DNA of 64,000 nucleotides. Source: Teratosphaeria epicoccoides (lineage: Eukaryota; Ascomycota; Dothideomycetes; Mycosphaerellales; Teratosphaeriaceae). Location: contig JADDMT010000007.1 in NCBI GenBank assembly GCA_021401465.1, forward strand, positions 310,001 through 374,000, written 5' to 3'. Below the pieces are notes generated by a model. That model searched no databases and was not told the origin of the DNA. It was given only the letters and a program-made list of their open reading frames with translations. Numbering within the stretch: position 1 is the first letter of the stretch; every line of letters begins with the position of its first letter. This document shows, one piece after another, positions 43,702 to 54,576 of the stretch. The translations under genes and the position numbers were made by a program.

Positions 43702-45232
43702 CTACATGCCGGATCCGAGCCCAAACATGCCGTTGCCTCCCCACGGATTGTTGATTGTGCTTGGGTCGACTCTGGGAAGAAATGGAACCCACCTGGCACA
43801 ATCTTGGCATCCGACCGGCGTGCCGTCAGGGACCACGATGCATCGCCCATTCTCCAATGCGAGCCGCACGCAGTCCGCATGCCTCTTGTGCATAGGCTGC
43901 CAATGGTCCACGTTCGGAACACAACAAAGGGTCATTTCCTCCAGCTTCTCTCCGATACCGAACGGCGAGAAAGTTATCGGATTAGCCATCAAATAGCGTG
44001 GCAGTTTCACAGCCCCGTCCAAGAAGCAGATATCGATGTCTTCGTCCGAGACACAATGCGTGCCTTCTCCACAGATGTAATAACCATGCGGGTCTGCCTC
44101 TGGTCCGAGCGCACTGGTCCGATACCAAGGATACTTCGAAGGACACTTGCTCGATTGCTTGATCAATTGCTGCACCTTTTGCTCGAAGCGCTCGGCGGCT
44201 TCTGGTCCTTGAGCTTGCGCCACCTCCCAGGCTTTGCCTCCGGACTTCTTGGATTTGTTGTACTCTTGTATGGAGACCTGACAAGCAAAAGTTAGACGTG
44301 CAATCCGCCGGATGGAATGGACTAGTACTCACCACGATCTTCTGATGCTCCTCTCTCACGAACTTCGTCTGTGCGGCTTGTCGCTCCTTCTTCTGTTGAA
44401 CAGCCTGTTGCTTCTTTGCTTCACGATCTGCCTGGGCCTGGGCCTGCTCAGCCTTCCTTCGGATCGCTTCTTGACGCTGATGCTCTGCTCTTCTAGCAGC
44501 TTCCCGAAGTTGCACCTCCGCCATTCGGGCGATCTCGAGACGCTGCGCGTCTGCCCTACGTGTAGCCTCTTGGCGTTGCTCTTCTGCTCTCTGGGCGTCT
44601 TCCTCCTTCCGTCGAGCCTCAGCTGCAGCTTTCTGCTTTGCAGCAGATTCGCGGAGCTGTGCCTCCAAAGCAGCCTTTTCAACCGCTCTTCTGGCATCCT
44701 CTAACCGTTTGGCGGCTCGCTGTGCCCTCTTCACATCTGCGCATCTCTTAGCCTCCTCCCGTTTGGCCATCTCCGTAGCCAATTTTTCCTCGGCTTTCTT
44801 CGTGGTAGCTTCACGCTTCTGCGCCTCCAGAGCAGCTTTGTCTCGTGCTCTTTTCGCTGCCTCATCACGTTTGGCGGCGTCTGCAGTCTTTCTGTCATTC
44901 GCTTTCCTCGCTGCCTCCTCACGTCTAGCGGCGTCTGCAGCTTTTCTGCCGTCGGCTTTCTTTGCTGCCTCTGCACGCTTCTGGGCGACCAACTTCTCAT
45001 TTTTCTCTGCTTTTTGGTTGGCATCGAGATCTTGCTTGCGCCGTGCGTCTTCGGCCTCCTTCCTACGTATTTCCTTTTCTGCAGCTTCTTTGCCCTTGAG
45101 AGCGTCCTCCTGCTCCTTTCCTTTCTTCTTTGCGGCTTGCCGAGATTCATCTACTAGAGATCAGCAGCTCCGCATGTCTTTTAGATATACCGATATACAG
45201 TCACTGAGCAACGCCTCTAGATGCACTACCAT
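43702..45232 (-). CDS. coiled-coil protein with novel cysteine-containing C-terminal domain
   Basis: Proposed exons 45232-45199, 45153-44333 and 44277-43702 give 476 residues. The second intron (55 bp, GTGAGT...GTCAG with CTAAC) is firm. The first (45 bp) and the 34-bp first exon are tentative. Residues about 12-260 are almost pure Ala/Lys/Arg/Glu/Gln heptad-like repeats (units such as AAKRDEAAKRARDKAALEAQ), a long charged helix or coiled coil. A linker (KKSGGKAW) leads to a C-terminal domain of about 190 residues: QGPEAAERFEQKVQQLI, then YYICGEGTHCVSDEDIDIC. It continues with MTLCCVPNVDHWQPMHKRH and DGTPVGCQDCARWVPFLP, and ends in a Gly/Met tail. I recognise no known domain. Two decayed relatives lie in this window, so the family is multicopy. 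There is no signal peptide in this model. Function is unknown. Confidence 0.75.
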
Positions 45233-47403
45233 CCAGCAGCGTCGAACGTCAAAGATGTGGACGTCATTGAGACCTGCTGTCGCGGCTTAGCATCCAGGGC
45301 TATCGCTGAGTATCAGTCACTCAACGATCTTTTGCACACCCTACCATGCACAATCAAACAGGCCATATTGACGCGCTCCCAGGCTTGCGGCGTCTCGCAA
45401 CCAATATCCAGTCCATCAGGGGCAGCCCCACTACGGGCCAATCCATTGACGTCGTGACATTTGAGGACGTACGGCCCACATGGTGGGTTGGCAGACGGCT
45501 TCGTAAAAGGTGGCTGTGATGGCGCTCGGGAGGGTCAGCAGAGCTGCGAGGCCGAGGGAAAAGGTGAGCACGTCCCTGGTCTTTTGGGTGGAAGGAAGTG
45601 TATGTGGTGGGTTTTGCTTTCCAGATTCTTGGCTGATTTTGGATGTCTTCCTTCGGCGGTTTGGCGTGCATATGGCCAAATATCCAGGGATGGGCCGCAT
45701 CCTACACATTCTCGGATCCTTCTCGAAACTCTTCGTTCCATCACGGCCAATCACAGCGCTTTCTTTCGTCATCGCCATCCACTGGCTTCCTGCCTCCTTG
45801 CTCCAGCGGAGGGATCCTATCTTGGCGCGAGTGCAACACCCGAACATCGAGCACGGGGCGAGCGGCCGCCACAAATGTCCAAGTATGCAAGATCAATTAC
45901 CAGAGCCTTCGCTCAAGGAGGGCGAGTCTCAATCCGACGAGGCATGGACGAAACGAGCCATCCATGTAAAAGTGTCTGCATCGCTCTGGAAGGTAGAGAG
46001 TTTGTTCAACGCGGTCCAAGGCTCAAGGGTCATCAGGACTATTATTTTGAAGCTATTCCTGGCCCAGTCATCTATATTCTGTCCGCTGGATTTGAATATC
46101 AGCGTGGCTAAGAGCTTCTGGATCGTTTTGGAGCTGACATTGAGATGCTGTCAGTCTAGTCTGAAATATCTATGCAAGGGGATCGGGATGTCTAGTGATG
46201 CACTACGTGGCCCGTCCAAAACACGTTGATGGACCTCGCGAGCGTGTTCGCTGTGGGCCGAATCCATTGGACGAAGGACGGGACGGGCTGAAGTTGTTGA
46301 ACCGTCAGCTCGTCATCGTCGGTCAAGTCGGCTTGTGCATCAAGAACAGAGCAATATGATGGTATTGTCGTGCAAATCAAGCACGCCGGTCAGCGCCCAC
46401 TCGCCACCGGCATGAATAAGTTGGAAGCTTTCTTGCAAGTAGTCGATGGGGCAATCGACGTTGTCTAATAGCTCGCATTGTGTGGAGCAGATGGTCAGTG
46501 ATGCATGAAGCTGGTGGCCGCAGGCCCAGCTGTCGCTTCATCAAGAGATATTGTATCAATAATGCCGCAATGAGCGGTGCTGACGTAAGCGAATAACTCT
46601 CCAGAACTAGATGATGATTGCATGTCTGCCACCGTCTCCGGAATCGTGATTTCAGGACACGATCAATCGGATGCTCCAGGAAACAAGCACTCGGCAAAGC
46701 ATCTTGAAACCTTGGCGCGCTTCGTCCGTCCATCGCGGTAGGCAGTGTTAAATGAAGGGAACATCTACGGCCTCTGGATCGTGGCGTTGCATTCGGATGC
46801 ATTCATTAAGGACCATGCCAGGAATCAGCAACAGGCTAGCCCGCTCATATCCTACATCTGTGCCGCCCGATCATGGTTTGCTCAAAGGTCTGACTAAGAG
46901 TATCATATCACATGGTGTGTCGAAATCCCCCCCGTCTGCGGGTGTTTTTGCTGGTCGGGGGTTCATGGACATGGCTGATCAAGGGGATGTGCTCGACGAG
47001 GATGATGTGCCAAGTTCACGTATTGGGCAGGGCCCGTCACCTCTCGGAGGACTGGCGGATGTACTCAGCCGGTCCCATGTAACATGTTCTTCAGCCACGA
47101 GGTGTTGGGCTCATACGCTCAATGTGCTTCGCCAGCTGCATGTGATTTTCCGCTGCTACTTCGAGGCCAGTGTGTCCTTAGCAAAGCAAAAAATAGCCAT
47201 CCATGCGTCCAGGCATACCCTTGGGCTGGCCTGGAACGCAAGCGGCAAACCCGATCATGCTGTCTGCATCGAAGCATGTCCGTCCACAGCGGCAAAGAGA
47301 TCCTGCACAAGCACCAATTCTTGCTGTCAGCTTCCCACCTTACTGCGCTTTCATGTAACGAACCCATCATGGTCAAACCGCTCGTGATGAAGCTCTGGAC
47401 AAG
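45233..47403. other. 2.2-kb stretch without a supported gene
   Basis: On the minus strand at about 45350-45590 there is a signal-like stretch (LTFSLGLAALLTLPSAITA) and, one frame over, a Cys-containing stretch (PPCGPYVLKCHDVNG). I could not join these by canonical splicing, nor connect them to the coiled-coil gene. They may be remnants or missed 5' exons. Frames of up to 239 codons on the + strand (45510-46229) and 211 codons (46752-47387) lack recognisable features. Confidence 0.35.
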
Positions 47404-48825
47404 ATGAAGCCCGCACTTCTCGCCATCGCCGTCCTATGCGTCTCGGTCAAGGCACAGCAACAGTGCTACTTCGGACCTGGCGCTGATCACCGAGGGCCTT
47501 CAAATCTGGTGCCATGCAACGACGATGGGCAATCAGCGTGTTGTTTGCTCGGAGATACCTGTCTGTCTGGCAACACGTGCTACAACTATGCGACTGGAGA
47601 CCTCTACCAGTATGGGTGTACGGATATCACATACAAAGATAAGACTTGCCCATATAAGTGTGGATTCAACAGCAGTATGTTCGGTCTTGCAGCGTCTTTC
47701 AAGCCTCACTGACCCTCTCAGCGCTATCGCCATGGACGGCTTTGGAGTATTGCAACGGCGTGCCTAACGTCACGGACACCTGGGTGTGCCATGCGCCAGA
47801 AAGCTGCGGTTGCGAGTGGAACAGCACGCAGGAGCTCCTTGTGCTGGCGCCTCGCGGATGCAAAGAGATGGGCAGCGACGCGAGAGTAGCATTGTACGCG
47901 CCATCAGCACTTGCGCCCTATGTCTCTCTACCATCGACCTACGGAGGCAATACATCATATTACTCCCCCATTACGGTTGATGGGACCAAGACCTGGGCTG
48001 AGACCGCGATCCCATATTGTGAGTAGAGCCAAACATACCACGCTCCGAGTGGAATTGATCGTCTACTTAGACACGCCGGCGACCGTCACGCAGCTCACAT
48101 CTTACGAGGATGGACCAAGCTCAATCGTGCAGATCATCCCGAACTTGAAGCCAGCGGCCTCGACAGTTTCTGCTCCTGTCGAGCCAAGCGAGACTGCGAG
48201 AATGACTACCGCCGGTCCCACATCCAGCGCAACGTCCAGCACAACATCCGCTCCAGTCGTCGTGGCGACAGCTCCAACGACTACTTCAGCACAAGGTTTA
48301 TCCACAGGAGCCAAAGCTGGCATCGGTGTGGGCGTGGCCGGAGGAGTCCTACTTCTCGCTTCAGTCGCTTTCGCCGCCTACTTATGGGGTAATAGGCAAC
48401 GCAAGCACCGCGCGGGCGCGGTACAGCAACCAGCCTGGGCACCCCCGGTTCCAGGTGTACCTCCCGACGGGTCCCACACTTACTCTCCGTCCATGAAGCA
48501 AAGCTCACCCTACCAAGCGTCCATTTCGACAGACCAGCCTTCTACCTGGCAGCCTGGCAGGCAACAGCCATACGGACCATCGCCACATCTGGACCCCATG
48601 CAACAATATCCGTACGGGCCAAGCGGGCAGCCGCAATTCGTGAGCGCGGGCACGCCTCCGCCTGTACACGAATTGCCTTTCACAGGCAATGCGGTATCTC
48701 TGGAACCTGTAGAGTTAGCAACAGGGACCGAGGCGCACGAGACTGGAGGCACACATTGTGACAAGTTACTGTCGAGGGAAGATGAGGCTGTGGATACACA
48801 AGGTACCAATCCGCAGCTGCTATGA
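47404..48825 (+). CDS. single-pass membrane protein with Cys-rich ectodomain
   Basis: Exons 47404-47674, 47722-48018 and 48071-48825 join in frame (introns 47 and 52 bp) to 440 residues. A signal peptide (KPALLAIAVLCVSVKA) is followed by an extracellular domain with about 14 cysteines: QQCYFGPGADH, VPCNDDGQSACCLLGDTCLS, NTCYNYATGDLYQYGCTD, CPYKCGF, VCHAPESCGCEW. A Ser/Thr-rich stalk (TSSATSSTTSAPVVVATAPT) leads to one membrane span (AGIGVGVAGGVLLLASVAF). The basic stop-transfer RQRKHR and a Pro/Gln/Tyr-rich cytosolic tail with three Y-P/G repeats (QPYGPS, QYPYGPS) end the protein. Many ascomycetes have such proteins. The architecture resembles wall-stress sensors (WSC/Mid2), but the Cys pattern is not a WSC domain. 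A cell-surface sensor or wall-linked role is inference. Confidence 0.88.
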
Positions 48826-49057
48826 CGTGACAGCATCCGCCTAGATGCCTTCTAAGCTTCGTCTGATGCAACACGGCCCCTGCCTCTTTCCAAAAAAAAA
48901 GCCTGCCGTTCATGGCATCGCGAGTGCATGGCTCTGGACTTGACTAGGGTACGGATATGGGTTGTGTGATGAAATCGCAGCCTCCTGAGTCGCGGGTGCT
49001 CGTCATCAACGGCTCCCGGCTCGCGAGGATACGAAGCGCTCGATGGGCTGCGTCAGA

Positions 49058-49488
49058 TCACTGCGACTGTTGCCACAGTGGCGTCACACTTATTGGCACA
49101 ACAGACGTGGTCGCCGTGGCTGAGGACTTTTGAGGTCCTGGGGTCAATGCGCTGATGGGGCCTAACCTCTCAGGCACCCATGTGATATGTCCTGACGAGG
49201 TCATCTGCGTCAGCGACGTCACACTGATTGCTACACCAGACGCTGTTGATGTAGTCGCGGGTTCTGGGGCGTGAGTGCAGACGCGGTCATGGTGCTTGAG
49301 AAGTTGTAAGATGTCGGCAACGTTGACAAGGTCATTGCATAGGAAAAGGCTGTATCGGCGGTGGTCGTTTGAGAAATTGATTGAATGGCAATGTGGTCAG
49401 TGGTGGTGACATCCACTACTTGTGTGACGGAAACCAGTACCTCTGAACGTGGGATCACACCTGCCAGTGCTGTTTTGCCAGCCAGCAC
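49058..49488 (-). pseudogene. Ser/Thr-rich coding remnant with frameshift
   Basis: From about 49488 to 49275 one minus frame reads like a Ser/Thr/Val-rich protein (VTQVVDVTTTDHIAIQSISQ, TLSTLPTSYNFSSTM). From about 49275 to the stop at 49058 the neighbouring frame takes over with the same composition (PATTSTASGVAISVTSLTQM, SSATATTSVVPISVTPLWQQ). No canonical intron joins them. There is no ATG at the head, only a GTG preceded by a T-rich run and a stop. It is probably the truncated, frameshifted stalk of a secreted or membrane protein. An unrecognised upstream exon is possible. Confidence 0.45.
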
Positions 49489-49720
49489 GAGAAAAAAAAA
49501 TTAAAGCGATTTGGGGACATGCCCAATCAGCTTATGATGAATTGTTGGAGCTCGTCTTGGATCGCTTGATCTACTTAGACTTGTGATCTTACTCATCCAG
49601 GTGCCGAGTCAAAACTCCATATATCAAAACAGGGGCACGCAGGCTCTTTCGTCCGGCCTTGTCTGTGTAAATGATGGCACTGGTTCTCAAGCTACAATAG
49701 ACAAGCGCTCTATGTTCACC

Positions 49721-50350
49721 TCAGCCAAGAAGCAGCGACCTGATCGCGCTCGTATTGCAGCCGCTGCGAGAGAGGAGCCAGGCCACCAGAGCAAAGAGCA
49801 CACTACAAAGTAACATGCCCACCGCGAAGCCATCAAACATCTCGAGACGCCGCTCCTGCGCGCACTCTCTTGCCAGCTCCTCAATGGCTCTCGCCTCTCC
49901 TCTCCGCCTCGCCATCAACAGCGGCACTTTCGCCTCGCCAGCCTGCAGCGAGACGCACATCGTAGCCGAATGGTCTCCATTGCTGAAAGCATCAAGTCTC
50001 ACCCCGTGCCTCGCGTACTTCTCCAGAATCCGGAGAAACGATCTGTACGTCGCTATACAGTGGGGCTTCGTCCCAACAATGTTGAACAGGTAGCTGTTGT
50101 ATAGGTACTCTCCTGCTTCCTCGCTCAATTGTCTGCAGACGAGGGAAATATGGACGGGAATGCCTTCGGGCGGCGAGATGGCATGCGTGCTGTTCTGGAA
50201 GGCCTGGATGTAGATCTGCTCTCCAGGCGGGAAGAGATGCGTGTACATGATGTGGCGGACATCGTAGGGCAGGTTCAGGATACGGCTTTGGGTTTGAGGG
50301 ACGGCCATGATGCGATGTTGCTTGTGGAGGAAGGAAGGCGTCCCTTGCAC
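49721..50350 (-). CDS. 2EXR/F-box-like small protein with C-terminal membrane segment
   Basis: Intronless, 209 residues; the real start is probably Met 15 (MAVPQTQSRILNLPYDVRHI). RILNLPYDVRHIMYTHLFPP is the leading motif of the abundant fungal 2EXR/F-box-like family. It is followed by the family's second block (ISLVCRQLSEEAGEYLYNSY). Near the C-terminus lies a clear hydrophobic helix (FAVGMLLCSVLFALVAWLL), which would make it tail-anchored. Most family members lack this. Function is unknown; a substrate-receptor role in ubiquitin ligases is only suggested by the F-box resemblance. Confidence 0.75.
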   Translation of the reverse strand: MQGTPSFLHKQHRIMAVPQTQSRILNLPYDVRHIMYTHLFPPGEQIYIQAFQNSTHAISPPEGIPVHISLVCRQLSEEAGEYLYNSYLFNIVGTKPHCIATYRSFLRILEKYARHGVRLDAFSNGDHSATMCVSLQAGEAKVPLLMARRRGEARAIEELARECAQERRLEMFDGFAVGMLLCSVLFALVAWLLSRSGCNTSAIRSLLLG

Positions 50351-50855
50351 GTTTCTTGGTTTTTAGTGCCTTGCCATCAGGTACGCTGTCCATTGCGCGT
50401 GATCATCAGCACATAGGTCTGCGACAAGCAGACTAAATGGGTGCCTTGAAGGTAAGTTCAAGGTGTAATGCGGGCGTGGCGAGCGGAATTTGGAAGTTAA
50501 TGGACTTGGCACCGCAACTCCCAGCTCTTCTTCATCTGACTCTCGTTGCGCAATGTTGCCAACGCATACCTATCTTACATACGCCTGCACATGGCAGGAA
50601 GCGACAAGGTACACTGAGGTGATTGGCACAGATCGCCTGGGCTGCGTTCGTCATATGCATTTCTATGCAGATGGGTATCAAGTCATCCCCCCAATGCTTC
50701 TCACACCATGCGTTGCACACCCGCATACGTACACACGTCTCCTGCCAAATGCAGTCTCACAACGCGCTGTAAGAATGCTGCCGATTGATCTTCATTAACG
50801 TCAAGTGCCTTGTGAATTGACAGGCTCATTTGAAACTCCTCAAACGTCGTGCTCA
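50351..50855. other. intergenic, nothing recognised
   Basis: 505 bp upstream of the 2EXR-like gene and downstream of the six-span membrane protein gene on the same strand. Confidence 0.4.
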
Positions 50856-52432
50856 TCAGTGCCCGCTCCATGTCGCTCCCTCTCGCGCTGCCTCACGCTC
50901 CTCATTCCGCCGATGCTGTTCCGTCTCCATGAGTGCAAGAGGTACACGGGACTCGCTGCCACTGCTCCTGACGCCTTCCTCAGCTTTCATGGCAACCTCC
51001 TCAGCCCAAGCTTGGCGTTCCTTCTTGAGCATGTATTTGACATAGAAATACGTCAACAGAGTCCAGATGCCTCCCCAAACAAATGGTGCAGCCCATCCCA
51101 CGACATAAGCTGCCTCGTGGTGGATGGTGAAAATAAGGATGGTGAAGAGGACAGCGGCGCCCTCGGATCCGATGGCCCAGAATACACCCAGGCGTCGGAG
51201 CATGGCACGGAAGATGTGGCTAGCTTCGTAGCGTCGGTTGAGGTTCTCGCGGAAGGTAGTACCTCCTGATCCATCGACTGCGCAAACGTCTTCGATCAAT
51301 GCGTATATGCAGGGTCGTAGCTGCGAGCCTTTGGGAATAGAAGAAACGCGCACGGGTGCCGGGACCTGGAACAGGCGCAGGATGTCGAAAAGAAGCAGTT
51401 GAGTGCCAAAAGCATACAGCATCGAAACTACCGGCATGGAAAGCAAACGGATCGGTGGGTTTTCCGGTATTGTGCCACTGTGGGATCGCTTATCAGCTCT
51501 AGCTCCTCCAAGAATGTCCATAGGCCAGATGATACTCACATGATGAGCTCGACAACGACAATTACCCATCCAAGACTGAAGTTCCAGTGGAACCAATCTA
51601 GGTACGCCCGCCGAGCACCGATCGGTCGGCACGTGGAGCTCTTCCGCCACAGTCTTCGAAAACGGAGGACATATTCTATAATCGATACTCCGCCCAAAGC
51701 CGCCGTTACAATGGAGAACACTGCGTTTGCCGAAAGCTGAGCTCGCGTCAATCCATACCATAGTCCAAAGTACAACGCGATCGGCATCGCAATGCAGTCG
51801 AAGAGGATCAATGACCAGAAGATGATAATGCTCCATTTCCGGATCGCAAGGCTGTAATGGAGTGGCGGAGGTTCTGGTTCAAACAGAGGAAGCTCGAACA
51901 CAGGCGCATCCGTGGCCGTCCCAATTTGGTCTTGTCCCTCACCTCCGTGACCTTGTTGCTCGTCCCGTTCCTTCTCGTCAAAGGCCTCATCTAGCTGGCC
52001 TTGGGTTGGTCGCCTAGACTCCGAACTGAACGCCAAGGGCGCCCCGCTCGACCGCCGCCGCGCCATTGTTATTGAAGGGCGGCCGTAAGGTCCATCTCGT
52101 CTGTTGTCAAAGTCTCTACTTGGTCTGCCAGCGCCTGTAGCTCTGTTGAGTTGCAAGCTTGCGCGAGTGATCAACATGGGATCGCTGGTATGTCGCGGCT
52201 GCTGTAGACTTCGCCGGGCATCTCTAATTGCTTGAGCATTATCTCTCCGCGGCTCTTGCATGCTCTTGCGCCCCACAGGCGCTGCAGGCGCCTTCGACAC
52301 CTGCTTATGCCCGATTGGTGAGAAACCATGTCGACGTTCGGCTGATGTTAGCTGGACCGAAGGCCTTGGCGCGTCGAACGGTCCATCGTGCCGTTGGTCG
52401 AAGTCGTGCTGTTTAGGATCCTCGCCGTCCAT
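50856..52432 (-). CDS. six-span integral membrane protein, function unknown
   Basis: Exons 52432-51540 and 51477-50856 join in frame over a 62-bp intron (GTGAGT...CACAG), restoring Ile, to give 504 residues. A disordered Arg/Gln-rich N-terminal part of about 190 residues precedes six hydrophobic segments: WSIIIFWSLILFDCIAMPIA, AVFSIVTAALGGVSIIEYVL, FSLGWVIVVVELII, MPVVSMLYAFGTQLLLFDIL, SEGAAVLFTILIFTI and WAAPFVWGGIWTLLTYFYV. A charged C-terminal tail (KKERQAWAEEVAMKAEEG) follows. It looks like a conserved Pezizomycotina membrane protein of unknown role. I see no transporter, channel or enzyme signature. Both splice junctions fit, so the model is strong even though the function is not. Confidence 0.87.
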
Positions 52433-53481
52433 CGTGGCTTCGGCAGTGCTCTGCTATCCGGCTCTCGCTGACGTGACCTCGTACAATCTGAATGACCTAC
52501 ACCGGCAGCCTGGTAATGTCCGAATTCGTAAATGTACTCCGCAGTGGCTCTACCAAGGGACAGCTCAATCCAAAGTATTCTCAACGACACGGATACTAAG
52601 CGTCGTTGGCGGACCAGCCGAAAGTCGAAGGGTAGATTGCAGTGGTAAGTCACAAGCCGGCGGACGAAGTACACTGCTTGAGGAGATGACCAGCTCTTGC
52701 CAAGGCCGATCTCCGCTGGCTCAACCGAACAATGAACCCAGGAACGAAGATGTTTAGGTAATGTAAGATTACAATGGTGGAGAATTCGGGGGGAGTCTGG
52801 AGTGTCGGCGTCAAGGATAGATAATAGAGATCCATCAATCGCAACATGGTGATGTAGCGTTGCCGATCCAACGATGCCCACGCAGCCACTCTCTAGCGTC
52901 TTGGTAGACGGCCAAATGACCTCATGTCAAACTCTCTCACGCCACGAGACATCACTTCGGTGACTTCGCGTGTGCATCTTACATCTACTTGACCTATAAG
53001 CCGTCCTATCTGTGCTTGGCAGCGGCGTGCCTGCCTCTCTCGGATCAGATCGGCTCCACTAGTGGGGATCTCGTAATCAATAGCTTCCAGGACTGGCAGG
53101 CTCTTTGTCTGGCTTTCGTCTCCCATTTCGTCTCCTACAGTGGACACTGGTGAGGAGTGAGTTCATCGACACACTCGCGCTGGTGTTCTGCAGGCCGGAC
53201 TGCTGGACCATGTAAAAGGAGCCGAACCACGTCGGCATGCCGATGGTCACTGACAACCTGACAACAACTCGCGCAGACCGCCGTCGCAAAATATGCCTAG
53301 GTAGGTAAATGCGCCTTGCGCAGTTCAGAAGTGTGTCTAGTGTAGGGAGGAAGGGTGGGGAGGAAGAACACCTTTCAAATGCGCAGCTAGCAGCGGCTCT
53401 TGCCAGAAGTGATTCAGAGCACTGTTGAGAAGCGACTGGGCAAGGTGTCGAATTCATACTAACAGTAACTCTCACAGGCCT
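52433..53481. other. 1.05-kb divergent intergenic region
   Basis: Between the membrane protein and lipase start codons. Only chance frames were seen. The ATG at 53425, in frame with the lipase, adds a 19-residue non-signal prefix and is probably not used. Confidence 0.45.
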
Positions 53482-54576
53482 ATGAAGAATCTCATCACAT
53501 TGGGCTTTTGTGCCCTGAGCGCATTTGCACAGCCTCGGTCCGACGAGGTCCTTGTCGCAAAGCGTGCTGATGGCCGCCCAATCTCTCCAGAGCTGTTTCT
53601 TCAGCTTGAGGAAGGTGCACGTTTGGTTGACATCGCCTATTGCGTTGGCACGGGAGTTTACATGGGCATCAGCGCTCCATTCAAATGCCTGTCCCGCTGC
53701 TCCGAATTTCCCGACTTCGAGCTCATCACCACATGGAACACTGGTGTCCTGCTCAGCGACAGCTGCGGCTATATGACTCTCGACCACGCCAAGAAGCGTC
53801 TCCTCGTCGTCTTCCGTGGCACTCATAGCATCACCAATGCTATCGCTGACTTGTCGACCGTCCCGCAGGCGTATGTTCCATACCCTGGCTCTGAGGAACC
53901 CGGCGAGCCACAGTGCAAGGATTGCCAGGTGCACGAGGGTTTCCAACGGTCCTGGATAGTTACGCGCGAGCAGATTCTGGGCCAGCTCGAGCAGGCGGAG
54001 AGAGATCATCCAGATTATCAGCTCCATATTATGGGCCACAGCCTCGGCGGTGCAGTTGCTGCGCTGGCGGGTCTGGACTTGATTGCCAAGGGCCGGGATC
54101 CAATTGTCACGACTTACGGGGAGCCACGCATTGGCAACAAGGGTGTCATCAAGTATATTGACTCGCGTTTCAACCTGACTGCTGACAAGGGCGACGAGAA
54201 CGAGTTGAAGTTCCGCCGTGTCACACACCGCGACGACCCTGTGCCGCAATTGCCTCTTAGCGAGTGGGGCTTTGGTATGCATGCCGGCGAAATTCACATA
54301 TCCAAGGCTTCTCTCCAGCCCGATGTCAGCGATGTAATTCACTGCGACGGTGACATGGACCAGAAGTGCATTGCTGGTCAGGATCCAAGTACCAAGAATC
54401 TGGACCTCTCGAAGCGCGGCTTCTTTGACTTTGGCATCCCATCCAGGTTCCAGCTGTGGAACATGCTGTCAGCTCATCGCGACTACTTCTGGCGTGTCGG
54501 CCTCTGTGTGCCAGCTGGTGATCTTTTCCGCCCAGGCGGCGGCGCCGGGTACGCGTACGTCCGGGACCAGCAGTGA
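53482..54576 (+). CDS. secreted class-3 lipase/esterase
   Basis: Intronless, 364 residues from the ATG at 53482, chosen because a signal peptide (KNLITLGFCALSAFAQ) begins there. The alpha/beta-hydrolase class-3 lipase fold shows LLVVFRGTHSITNAIADL (lid and oxyanion region) and the nucleophile elbow HIMGHSLGGAVAALAG with Ser about 187. YGEPRIGNKGVIKYI and HRDDPVPQLP (acid Asp) follow, then GMHAGEI as the probable catalytic His. Cysteines in pairs and the signal support secretion. Family members cleave triacylglycerols or feruloyl esters of plant walls; which applies is not determined. A long frame on the opposite strand across the same bases is a coding shadow. Confidence 0.92.
   Translation: MKNLITLGFCALSAFAQPRSDEVLVAKRADGRPISPELFLQLEEGARLVDIAYCVGTGVYMGISAPFKCLSRCSEFPDFELITTWNTGVLLSDSCGYMTLDHAKKRLLVVFRGTHSITNAIADLSTVPQAYVPYPGSEEPGEPQCKDCQVHEGFQRSWIVTREQILGQLEQAERDHPDYQLHIMGHSLGGAVAALAGLDLIAKGRDPIVTTYGEPRIGNKGVIKYIDSRFNLTADKGDENELKFRRVTHRDDPVPQLPLSEWGFGMHAGEIHISKASLQPDVSDVIHCDGDMDQKCIAGQDPSTKNLDLSKRGFFDFGIPSRFQLWNMLSAHRDYFWRVGLCVPAGDLFRPGGGAGYAYVRDQQ

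Noticed and set aside
46752..47387. 211-codon plus frame before the membrane-protein gene
   Set aside because: No hydrophobic or domain features, random composition, and it ends just before the true signal-peptide start at 47404.
53425..53481. Upstream in-frame ATG of the lipase
   Set aside because: It would put a polar 19-residue prefix before the signal peptide; the ATG at 53482 starts exactly at the signal.
53077..54342. 421-codon frame on the minus strand
   Set aside because: It lies antisense to the lipase in a codon-aligned frame, and the lipase has motifs and a signal peptide while this frame has none.
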